The translations under genes were made by a program, and so were the position numbers. Shown one piece after another: positions 23,101 through 35,100 of a DNA stretch of 64,000 bases. This DNA comes from Norana najaformis (lineage: Eukaryota > Annelida > Clitellata > Crassiclitellata > Hormogastridae): NCBI GenBank assembly GCA_964023275.1, contig OZ029915.1, positions 32,777,989 through 32,841,988 on the forward strand, read 5' to 3'. Each line of letters starts with the position of its first letter. The stretch's first letter is position 1. The notes beneath the pieces are model-generated. The model was not told where the DNA came from and did no database searches. It saw only the letters and a program-made list of their open reading frames with translations.

Positions 23101-26100
23101 ATAGTCGGTTGAAATGAAATCGCAGCGAAAAATCAAAATTCGTTCGAGAAGCCAGGTAGAATTCTGATAGGCCAGAGAAACTGTGGGTTACGAAAGTTAT
23201 TAATTCTGTCAGAAGAATGTGGAAGTTTGGATCGCTGGACAACCAGGTCACCTTGCACACCAAAGCTAAGATATATGGATGGATGGATGGGGCTGAGATG
23301 CACAGCTCACTGAGATAAGTTGGAGCGCAGCCTGCAAACAATTACGCATAAACATTAAGATCTTAAAGCGTTTTGCAAAAGTAACCAATGCAGTTGCTCC
23401 CGCATGTAACTGGATATATGCCCAAACCAAAGTATATTGCCGATGAACCGAGCCACATCGTTTAAAACCGATGATGAGGTTTGTGTTCATTTGCTACTGA
23501 TCAATTCTGACCGTCTCGAGAAGCACGTGCGACCTGAGAAGGCGATACAGTAACTTTGAATTGCCTTATTTATCTCGTCACCTTCGTCTAAATCCGTTGG
23601 ACCAGAGACCAGCGGGCGAACGCACCACGCGGGTTGAAGTAGACGGAGACCTTCTTCAGCTGTTCGAGCATAACTCGGTAACGAACTCCAAATTCTGTCT
23701 GAACTGGGGTATAGCAAGCGGCAGAAGCGCTCACGGAAGCAGTTAATTACATGTAGATGACCATAATGGCTTTTCCTAATTGATAAAGTACGTACTGAGG
23801 TCAGTTAGGTTGTAAGAGGCGTGCCACGAAATGCTGTGTTGTTTTTAGTTGATGCAGTGCAGGCGTATAAACTGCAATACCAGTTTCTGATCACGGCAGT
23901 ATTTGCACTTTTATGCTTTCCTGCTCCTGCTTCCTTCACCTATACCTCCTGTGCTCTCCATTCCAGCTTCTTTTTGTATCTTTATGCTTAGCCTATGTAC
24001 AATTCGTGGAACAAAACTAGCACTACTGAATTTATTCTGGTCTTTAAGGTTTTTAACGATCCGATTCACGGACAAATCAAGATCCCTCCGCTTTGCATCA
24101 AAATAATTGACACTCCTCAGTTTCAGCGCTTGCGTCGCATCAAGCAGCTCGGAGGCGTCTACCACGTCTACCCCGGCGCCTCACACAACAGATTCGAGCA
24201 CAGCATTGGGTAGGATCGAAACACTCGGTCGTAATTTCGGAGGAAAGACTGTGTTTACGAAGAAATGGACTCGTAAAATATGCAGGAATTAAGCTTTGGT
24301 AGGAGTTTATTGGCATAAAGAAGAGTTGGTCAACGAACATTAGGTGTGTAAAGAATTGCTTGATATCCATAAAAAATGAATATGAAAGAGAAAGAACGCT
24401 GCAGAGGCTTTCTGAAGTTTATGTGGCATAAAAAGGCTACACATGGAAGTTATTTTAAGAAACTAGAAACGCTATGAGTCAGTATGGATTGCACTATTTA
24501 ATTGTGGCTTCTTTTAGGGAAAACAACAGCTATAGCTGTTTCACTATATGACATGATGAAGCAGTTTACAACCGTAAAAGCAGTTTGGCTCTGATTCTTT
24601 GCTTGCAGGCGATCATTCACAGTTCGGTACTTGTCTTGTCATTATTTTGCAGGGTTTGCCATTTGGCCGGTCAGCTGTTGAAACATCTGCAGAGGGAACA
24701 ACCGGAGGAGCTTCACATTGACGACCGGGACATTCTTTGTGTGGAAGTAGCCGGTCTGTGCCATGACTTGGGTAAGAGTGACGTTATTTGGTTGTCGATG
24801 ACGGTTGACATCTGGGACATTAAGTCGTTCTTCTGGTCATTATTTATTCACACAGTTTAGTATAGGCTTCAGCAATAGCCGAGGCGATGTTATGTTATAT
24901 AGGTGGCTCCATAGTTCGGTTTTGACTGTGTGCTTCAAATTGTTCGAGATTTAATAGTGCACCACAGACACAGAATGATAAAATCTGCTGACATATTACT
25001 ATGAATTATGATATAGTGTTGAATTCGTTAGTTCATATAGCTTAGCTGATATTCTTTGATGGAAAGGTCGGTACCAAAAATGAAATGCATCATAGTCTCT
25101 AGAATTGTTAAGTGCTACTTAAAAGGTAAGCACAGGGCACCAGCTTATTCATGGGCGCTGGTATGTATTTATGTGTGTTATAGTGATGTGCTTATATATA
25201 TATGTATGCATCAATGCATTTAATATAGCACCTTTTAGTACAATGATGCTGGCATGAGTCTTGTTACAGGACATGGACCATATTCGCATTTGTGGGATCA
25301 GTCGATTCTTCGTGGTCTCGGCAAGCCGCAATGGAAGGTGAGTTGAAATTAACCAAATTATACCAACAAATGAGTAAGTAAATAAGGCAAATTTGTTTTA
25401 GGTGTTCTACGGCCATTTGCTCCATGGCAGTGTGGCGGTCAAGTGTCTGCATTCGTAGGCCTACACTTGTCCAAGTAACTTGTCCTCTTGGCACTAACCT
25501 ATGGAGCCTACATTTCCCTTAAAATTATGTTGAGCATTGTGCCTATGCTTATGGTGTGAAAGAAACTACTGGTCAATTATAATACTGAAAATATATTTGA
25601 AATTTTATAAACCTGTATGCCCAATGGTAGAAAAACTAAATGACATCGGTGTAGACAAACATCAAAATGTGTGTAACAGTCCTTATTTTCTCGACAAAAA
25701 CGCCTAAACCTCTCTAGTAACGTGCCACCGTTTCTACTAAGAATTGGCTCAGACTCCTACTGCCACCTTGTATCATGAGTGGCTAGCACATAGGCCAATA
25801 GGGACACTGATATTAGGGTTGGACATATAAGCCACGCCCTGTACATGGGTGCGCAACCCTCACTGATGCAAGGCCATCAGTCTGATAATATACATGTAGC
25901 TGAACACACGTGTCATAGTGTCTATACCTATAGGCCAACCTGATATATGGCGTCAGAAGTGTAGTATTACTAATCAACAATATGGCGACGACGACTTTAC
26001 AAATTCCATTACCGGCGCCTCTGAAAGTAACGAATCTGGCTTTAGACTGGAAGCGTTTCAGAGGCCAGTGGTCCAATTATGTCAAAGCGGCAAAGCTAGA

Positions 26101-29100
26101 TCGCGAAGACGGAGACCGACAGGCAGCTATCTTTCTAGCGTGCATTGGCTCCGACGCATATGAAATCTTTACTACGATGGAATTCGCTCGAGAGCAGGAC
26201 AAAGAAGACCCGGCAAAGCTCCTTGAAGCCTTCGAAACCTACTGCGTCGGCGAAATCAATGAAGTATACGAACGTTATATTTTTCACCGCCGACAACAGG
26301 AGCCCGGTGAGACTTTTGATTCGTTCCTTGGTGACCTGCGTCGACTCGTCAGAACTTGTGATTACGGGACAGTCGAAGAATCTACGATCCGCGATCGAAT
26401 TGTCCTGGGCGTTAAGGATGACGCCACGCGAAAGAAACTACTCCAGACGCGGAAACTCGACCTACCTCAGGCAATCGACATATGTCGCGCGTCGGAGGCG
26501 ACTATGCGGCAGCTGAAGAGCATTACTACGCCAGACGAAGTCCAGGCCATGACACAACAACCACGCCGACGCCCACCAGGTTCTTACGCACAACGGCAGA
26601 CACGAAATTGGGAAAGCCCGGACAAGCAAAAGGCGCATAACAACCACCCAAAGGATTCCCCGGGTCACTCCTGTCAATATTGTGGAGGCCTGCACAACCC
26701 GTCAAAGAGTGCGTGTCCGGCTTATGGTAAAACCTGCAATTTTTGTCTGAAGCTGGGGCACTATAGTAGCGTCTGTAGGTCACGGCGAACCACAACTGAT
26801 GTCCGAGAACTGCAAGAAGGGGAAGAAACGTTATACGCGCTAGACAACGCTGACAACCCCAGAGTCTACTCACACATCCTTGTCAACGGACATAAGGTGA
26901 GATTCTTATTAGACTGTGGTTCCTCCGTCAACATCTTGCCGGTAGCCCTCTTTACCAAAATCACAACCAATACCCTTCGCCCGCCTAGAGCAACTTTACG
27001 CATGTTTGACCGGCAGGAGCTTAAAACCCTCGGAATGCTCACTGCCACAGTGAAGCACCCACACACACGCACGGAATTCGATGTAGATTTCTATGTTACA
27101 CAGCGCGACAACCCTATCCTTGGCATCGACGCCTGCCGCCGTCTTGATCTGTTGCGCATAGTTGAAGAAAACATATGCGAAATACGGGAAGCCAGCACAT
27201 CGGTGCCCCGTTGCGCGCAGGCATCATCTCGCCTTGCAGAAGCTGAGATATTTGGCCGGTACGCCGATCTGTTCAACGGATCACTGGGCATGCTAAAAGG
27301 GAATGTAAGATTGGAAGTGGATACCTTTGTCCCCCCAGTACGAATGCCACTGCGACGCCTTCCAGTAGCAGTACGGGATAAGGTCGAGATAGAACTGCAA
27401 CGCATGGCAGCGGACAACATCATCACACCAGTAACTGAGCCAACCCCGTGGGTTTCCGCCCTATTGGTGGTGACAAAGCCGGGTGGCGGTCTAAGAATAT
27501 GTATCGACCCAAAACCATTGAATAAAGCTCTTAAAAGATGCACATATTATATGCCAACGATCGACGACATCCTTCCCAAGTTGGCGGGAGTCAAAGTTTT
27601 TAGCACGGTTGACATAAAGCACGCTTTCTGGCACCTGAAACTTGACGACGCCTCAAGTCGTCTAACCACGTTCGAGACCCCATTTGGAAGATACCGATGG
27701 CTACGGCTACCATTTGGAATTAGTCCCGCTCCAGAAATATGGCAATCCAGGGTCCATGCTGCAATTTCCGGTCTAAAGGGCGTTCACTGCATTGCTGACG
27801 ACATTCTCGTCACGGGTTCTGGTGACACCGCAGCAGCAGCCGAGTGCGACCACGACACTAATCTGATCGCACTACTCGACCGCTGCCGAGAGAAGGGCCT
27901 TAAATTGAACAAAGAGAAGTTTCGACTAAATCGTTCTATTCTCACATTTATGGGGCACGAATTGACGAATGCAGGCTTACGGCCCGACCCAATGAAAGTT
28001 ACCGCCATACAACAGATGCCGTATCCGGACGACAAAGCAGCCCTGCAACGCGCATTAGGAATGGCCACATACCTGGCACGTTTCTGTCCGCATTTCAGCG
28101 AAATCACAGCGCCACTAAGGGAACTACTTTCGACGGAAAATGAATTCAGATTTGACCAACGACATGTCGAGGCTTTTGATCAGTTGAAAGCAGTGCTCGC
28201 TTCGGCTCCAATACTTCGTTATTTTGCCCCAGACCAGCCTATCGTTATTCAGGCAGATGCCTCACAAGCTGGCCTCGGTGCTGTATTGATGCAAAAAGGA
28301 CAGGTCGTAGAGTACGCATCGAGGGCGATGACGAAAACAGAACAGGATTTCGCTCAAATCGAAAAGGAGCTACTGGCCATTGTATTTGCATTGGAACGCT
28401 TTGATACGTATGTCTACGCACGACAAGTGATAATTGAAACTGACCACAAACCTCTGCTGGCGATAAACAAGAAAGCCTTGGCCTCCGCCCCGAAGCGTCT
28501 TCAGCGGATGCTGCTCCGACTTCAAAGGTACTCGTACGAGCTTATCTATAAGCGAGGCACTGACATGCTATTAGCAGACACTCTCTCGCGTGCATTCCCT
28601 AGCGGCGCTACGGAGCCGACTGCGTTTGGAGAGGTGGTCGCCCTGCTAGATCGAGTAGATGAGGAACAGATGGACGAACTGCGAACGATAGCTTCTGCAG
28701 ACACTATAGCGCGGCTGACTGATGCAGCGAAGGACGAGGACTACGCTCAATTAATACAGCAGATCGCGATAGGCTGGCCGGAAACGCCGACCAACCTGTC
28801 GACAAATTTACGACCATACCATACGTTTGCAGATGAATTGAGCGTCAGCTGCGGTCTGGTCTTCAAAGGCGACCGCCTTGTCATCCCTCCTCCAATGCGT
28901 GCCCACATCCTTGAACGGCTCCACAGCGCGCATACGGGTGTCAATTCCATCATTCGCCGAGCACGGGAAACGGTATTTTGGCCGGGACTCACGGCCGACA
29001 TCAAACGCGTATCTGAGACTTGCGAAATCTGTGCCCGTTATCATCTATCAATGCAGAAGGAACCCCTGATGTGTCATCCGGTGCCAAGTCGGCCCTGGGA

Positions 29101-32100
29101 GAGAGTCGGGATAGACATCTTCACGTTTCACGACAGGGAATATTTAATCTCAGTCGATTATTTATCCGGGTTCTTCGAGATCGACCGTTTACCATCAAAA
29201 AAGATATCGGATATCGTCTACTGCTTACGTCCACACTTTGCCAGGCACGGTCTTCCATCATTCGTAATTACAGATAATAGCCCTTTCTGTTCCCAAGAGT
29301 TCAAACGTTTCGCCGACAAGTATGAGTTCCAGCATATTACAAGTTCTCCTAGATACCCACAATCAAACGGAAGGGTCGAAAACGCTGTGAAGACTGCTAA
29401 AAGAATCATGACCAAAGCCAGGGAGGCGAACTCTGACCCATTTCTGGCATTATTAGAATGGAGGAGTACGCCTTCTGAGCAACTGACTCTGTCGCCGGCT
29501 GAAATTATGTTTGGCCGTCGACTGAGAACGCGCCTTCCCGTTTCAAATAGGCTCCTCGATACAGCTACTTCAAAAGCCACCACGATCGCCCTATCAGAGG
29601 CCAAGGCCCGGCAAGCCTTCTATTATAACAGAAGCGCAAAAGCGAGGCCATCATTACCAGTCGGGCAGACAGTCCGAGTGAAGTACGACGAACGCCCAGA
29701 ATGGCGCAAGGCTCAGATAACGGCAGTCCTCCCCCACAGATCGTACGCCGTTCGTTTTGAGGATGGAACCACTCGCAGGAGAACTTCGCGCCACGTGACA
29801 CCAAGCTCAGAGCCCCCCATCATGGAGGAAGACGGCGAGAGCCCGACAGACCGTAACATTCAACGAGCTAACCCCGCAGCTGAATCACCTCCGGTAGCCC
29901 TCTCCCCACCTCCTCCATCAGCCGCCCACGGTGGTCCGGCGCCGGTGATTACACGCTCTGGGCGAGTGGTGATACCCCCAGCTCGCTATTCGGACTGAGG
30001 CACTGCAAAAGAAAAAGCCTAAAGAACTAGACAGTAGGACTCCATAGATTTAGACTAGATAATAGGACTCCGTAGATTTAACTAGATAATAGGACTCCGT
30101 AGATTTAGACTTTTTTTTAAAAAAAAAGACTTTCTTTCTCAACGTATATTTCGACGCAGATGGTACTTTCAACTTGCGATTTTCTGTGGAAAGGATGTAT
30201 CATGAGTGGCTAGCACATAGGCCAATAGGGACACTGATATTAGGGTTGGACATATAAGCCACGCCCTGTACATGGGTGCGCAACCCTCACTGATGCAAGG
30301 CCATCAGTCTGATAATATACATGTAGCTGAACACACGTGTCATAGTGTCTATACCTATAGGCCAACCTGATATACACCTGTCGAAAAGCATGAGAAATAT
30401 GGGCTCGTGTGACATTTCCCTTGCAGGAGCTTGCCGCACGTTACCCTATTTATGTCAGCTGTGTTTGTGCGACGTCACACTGACACAAGTAAAGTCTCTT
30501 TATGCACAAAACTAGTTCATCGAGCAATCAATTGGCAAATTTCCACAACAGGCAAATATCCAAAGCACAGTGATTTAAAGTGTATGTGTTGTGACCTAAC
30601 GAATCCAAGGGCAGATCCAGTGGCAATCCAGTTTTGGCCCGAAAATAACACAAATGAGTTAGTTGGTCCCAAACCGGTTTTGACGAGAGTTGCCGACAGA
30701 ATTTGTGGAGTAAAACCCTGCAATGATCATATAGGCCTACTTGTAAAAGGAAAAGGGTAAAAAATATGAACGCAAAAGCGAAGAAGTCGCAGAAAATGTT
30801 TGAAAGTGGGAAACTGGAAAGAAAATGTTCAAAATCTCGAGGTAGAATAGATGGTAAAGTTAAGGAAATGGAGAGGTTTCCACTAAAGGAACCTAAGGTA
30901 GCCGGTCGAAAAAGACGAGTGACTCAGTAAAACAATCCTAGATGGAGCTTAAACATAGTTTTTGGTCCTTGAAAGTTTCGATGATTAAAATAGGTCATCA
31001 GCAAGTTTCCGTCATGTTAGGCCTACACATTGACTCGAGAAAGTTTGGCCCCTCTTCTCAACCTCAACCGCTGGCCAATGAAGTAAGCATAGAGATCACA
31101 CCCGAAACTGTATCGCCTGAAAAGGATTGAGAGGCCAACCTTCTTGGTATTTATTGTATCGTACGAAAATAATGGTACATATTATATCATGTTTTATAAT
31201 ATAGTATTTTAATTAGCTTAATGTAATCTAGGCTGTGTATTAGGCCCCATTATACTTCATGTGTGAATAAATAGTAAATATTATTATTATTACATCAATG
31301 TAGCTCCTGAGCTGACATCTTATCTGTTCATTGGTGGTTAACGTTTTAACCACTAGCGACAGAAAGATGAAAAAAGACAAGACTTTTTAGACATTGTGCT
31401 ACAAGCTTAGTCATTTATGTCATTGCGCCAAGCACTGTGTCCTTTTGGCTTTAAGACTTCGTATGTGGCGAAATGTTTGTCACGGATTTCATTTAACTTT
31501 TCGGGTGCTATGTACATTTGAGATTTAAAAATGTTTTCACTTCGTCTAGGGGTGAAAGATTAAATTAGGTCTGTTGGAACAAATTTCTTCTTCTCACTGC
31601 ATTACATATTTTTGATAGGATCTTGCAAACAGATATCTTGCACCCAGATTATTAACAGTGCTGCTTCCATGCATCGGTTACATCATTGTTTGCTGTGTTT
31701 TACTTACCATTATGTATGTATGTATATATGTATGCATGCACACATGTATGTATGTATATATCAGTCTAATTACATAGCGCCTTTAAAGAGCCTCATCAAG
31801 GCGCTAAGTAAGTTCTATAATTCTTTAGGGTATACTTAACTGGGCTGACAGTACCACCTTAGCACCGCGTCGCACTTTGCATCCTGGGCATCTCATTATG
31901 GTTGTGTGACGATGCCATGGCACTGGATGACTCACACGCTTATTTTCCATTGAACTTCCACCCACCTACTTGGTGGTTTAGGGCACCGAAGCGAAGAGTC
32001 GGAGTCTAGATAAAATTTAAATAAGGCGAATAAGATAGGTCTGTTGTAACAATGTGCAGTCGGTGTTTTGTCTTTCAACAGCATGAAGATGGTTCTGTTA

Positions 32101-35100
32101 AAATGTTTGATCATCTTGTCAAAGAGAACGAATTGACACAAGAGTTTAAAAAACATCTCAAAATTACAACTGACGCGGAACTAGAAACAGAGTTGACTTT
32201 TATCAAAGAGCTAATATCAGGAAAGAAAGGAAAAGTATGTTTATGTTGTTTCTTCTAACTTTTCAGACACACTGCTAGTTTTGACAAAGTACACAAAGTA
32301 CGGAGGGAAGATTTTTAATTAGTATATTTAGGTATAATGAATATTATTATTAATATTATTGTATTCTTAAATGCTCATCATTGTCATAATGGGACCCGAG
32401 TCTGAGGCCCAGATGAATGTTCACCAGGAACAGAGATTGAGTTATGCATATTTCTGCCCAGTATAAAATTATTTAAATGTTTTATATACACATATTTGAT
32501 TGAATGCAATAAGTAAATTTATACTACTTAATTTATTTTGTTAGTGAAGTTTTTTGATTCTTATTACAGAGGTTCTGTTTGCTCAAGTCCAGTTGATTAT
32601 TCATCTTTTCAGATAGTATTCCGTGTGACATAGGCGACCCAGACAAGCAGAACATGGTTCTTTCTGGGTCTGCCTCTTGTATCCCACATGTATTTTTATG
32701 TAATATATGTTGTTTTTTGTGGAGCAATAAATGAAATTAATTGAAAAATAGACTAGAGTAAAATGATGTATTGGAAGTTCTTAACACATGATTTAAATGT
32801 TGATGCTGAAGCAGCAACTTGGGTCTGAAGTGGTGAGTCTGTCATTATTGAATTGTAATGGGGCCTTACTAGACAGCAACTGTTGGTCTAAAGCTAATGC
32901 AAGTCTGTTTGCTGCATATCTGACAGATCTTTTTGATCAGTTACATTTGATTTAAGGACTTGCTTTGAATTTTATGTTTTGTAACAGAATGGCTGTTGCG
33001 AAATGAAAGGCCGGTCCAAGGAGAAGGCTTTTCTCTATGATGTATGTCTCCAAATTTGTTTTATGCTTTTGAGTTTTTATAGCAAGTTTTGAAAAGAATG
33101 CATTTGCTTGCACATGTTTGACTGATATGCAAATTTTGCTTCCAGATACCCCTTGAAGCATCACCCATACTGTAACTAGTGTTGTGCTTTTATATCTTTC
33201 TGATAGTCACATGTACAGCCGTTTGAGATCCTCTAAACTTAGGCGATGTATAAACCCCCAATTACATTATGTTACCACGCTGCCATAAAACCAGGAATGG
33301 TTTGAAATGTAACAGATGGTGAGTTTCATTTCAGCTCTCTACTTCTGCTGCAGGTGATTGCAAATAAGGAAAATGGAATCGATGTTGACAAGTGGGATTA
33401 CTTTGCGAGAGATTGCTACTATTTGGGTCTTTCAAATGGCTTCTGTCATCAGCGCCTCGTGAGTTTTGCTCGTGTTTTGAAACCCAAAGCAGAAAACCCG
33501 ACTGCCTGCAAGCAAATCTGTTACCGTGATAAGGTGTGTTTATGTTTCCTACATTTTTGTTTTTTGTTATGAACTGGTATTTACATTTAATTAGAGAATC
33601 CTCAATATAAAATTTATGTTGTTGATTTATGTACTTTTTAACATATGAAAAATTGTAAACTATGCAGTCTACTTTACAGTTTTTATCTGTAATAAATGTA
33701 ATAAGAGTACACTACATTTTCAATGAAGTTGCTGTAAAGGTAAACACTATGAATAATTCAGAGATTTTATTGTACAGTTTAAAGTTAAATCAGGACCTAA
33801 AACAGCGTGACTCCTATTAAAAATGCAGTGGTATCAAAATGTCTCAACCAATAATTAAGTGAGAAAATGAATAATAATAAGGTTGATGTTATGCAGTCTG
33901 TGTAAGAAAACTTTGAATATGAAAGGTATATAACCATGTCATGTATATATGCCTTTAATATTCCAAATTTTCTTATACAGACTGTATAACCTCGATGTTA
34001 TTTTTTTATACAATGTGTGATGTTTTCTTGGGGTGCCCTTTTCCCTCCTGGTAAGTTGTGGCCTCCTGTCCGCTGGTTGTGGATAGGCTTCCCGAGGTCT
34101 TCGGAGAGAAAGTCAACACGAAGAGTCAACGTATAAAACTTTTATTCGAACAACAATAGCAGACGAAAAGCCTTTCAGTTCGCCAAACAGTCCATTATGA
34201 CTTGTCTACCTCCGCTATTCTAAGAACTAGTAGGCCCAAGGCTCTCCTACGAATTTTCCGGGTATGTGGCCTCCGCTCCAAACTCTGTGTGCAAGTGTGT
34301 CCTTACAGCTGCTTACCTACTCCTTAAATACCCAAGACATGGGACATACGACATGGTACATAGGACATGGGAAATAGGACATAGGACATGGTATTAGGAC
34401 ATAGGTCATTAAACTTGGAGGTCTCTGAACAAAATTAAGGGGCACAGGGGCGTAACCTCAATAAGTGTATAAAGGAAACATGTTTGTCTACAGGAAGCTC
34501 GTAACGTGTATGAAATGTTCTATACCCGCCATCAGCTTCATCAAAGAGCCTATAAGCACAAGACAGTGAAGGCTATAGAATCCATGTAAGGATTTGTGAA
34601 ATTTTGGTAGTTTTTTTCGATTTAATTCTGTTACTGGAATAGTCATTTTTGTTATACTGAACAGTTGACAAGCATTCAATTTAGCAATCAACGAGCACTG
34701 TTCCAACGAGGTTATGAAGCCACAGAGGCTTTGCTAGTCACTCTCATCCCTGCATGACAATGACAGTGTGTCCCTTTGGTTAGACACAATGATAAACATA
34801 GGTATACATTATAGCACAATATTGGTTGAATATTAATTTGTATAATATTAAAAATTAGGTTATTATTAATTTTTAAATGTATTTTCAGCACTATCAAGTT
34901 TATGCAATCTATTAATGAACCACTGCAATTTTTCCTAGTTTCATGGATGCCTGCTATTTTTATTGTCATATATTAAGGTGCATTGGGCAGCTCAGTCATT
35001 ATTTTTGTTTCACAAATTATTTGAGTGAAAGTCAGCATTACCATAAAGTTATCTTTGAAGAAAAGCATTACTCGTACATTTATGAAAATGGCAGTACTCA

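Larger units (their letters stand above)
25769..30374 (+). mobile_element. Complete Ty3-type LTR retrotransposon
   Basis: 4606 bp, bounded by direct 179-bp LTRs (25769-25947 and 30196-30374) that I read as identical. The 5-bp target duplication CACCT lies at 25764-25768 and 30375-30379. A primer-binding-like TGGCGTCAGAAG follows the 5' LTR directly and a purine tract (TGGAAAGGA) precedes the 3' LTR. One long gag-pol frame has the order protease, RT, RNase H, integrase, which is the Ty3 order; the short LTRs, single ORF and lack of env suggest a Mag-like lineage (inference). It is inserted in sense orientation in intron 4 of gene B. Confidence 0.95.
31378..34950 (+). repeat. Segmental duplication, copy in gene B
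   Basis: Introns and exons match 59993-64000 almost throughout, from AAGACTTTTT(A/G)GACATT to the AGTTTCATGGATGC stretch at about 34940. It includes four gene B exons. Differences include an inserted LTR-like block at 34015-34468 that the other copy lacks, and absence here of the MITE found at 61322-61693. Confidence 0.9.

Noticed and set aside
23995..24048. ATG at 23995 as the start of gene B
   Set aside because: It is open into the exon, but the acceptor at 24048 and the M-E-A-K exon at 20132 give the conserved Lys and a better fit. Kept as an alternative, not ruled out.
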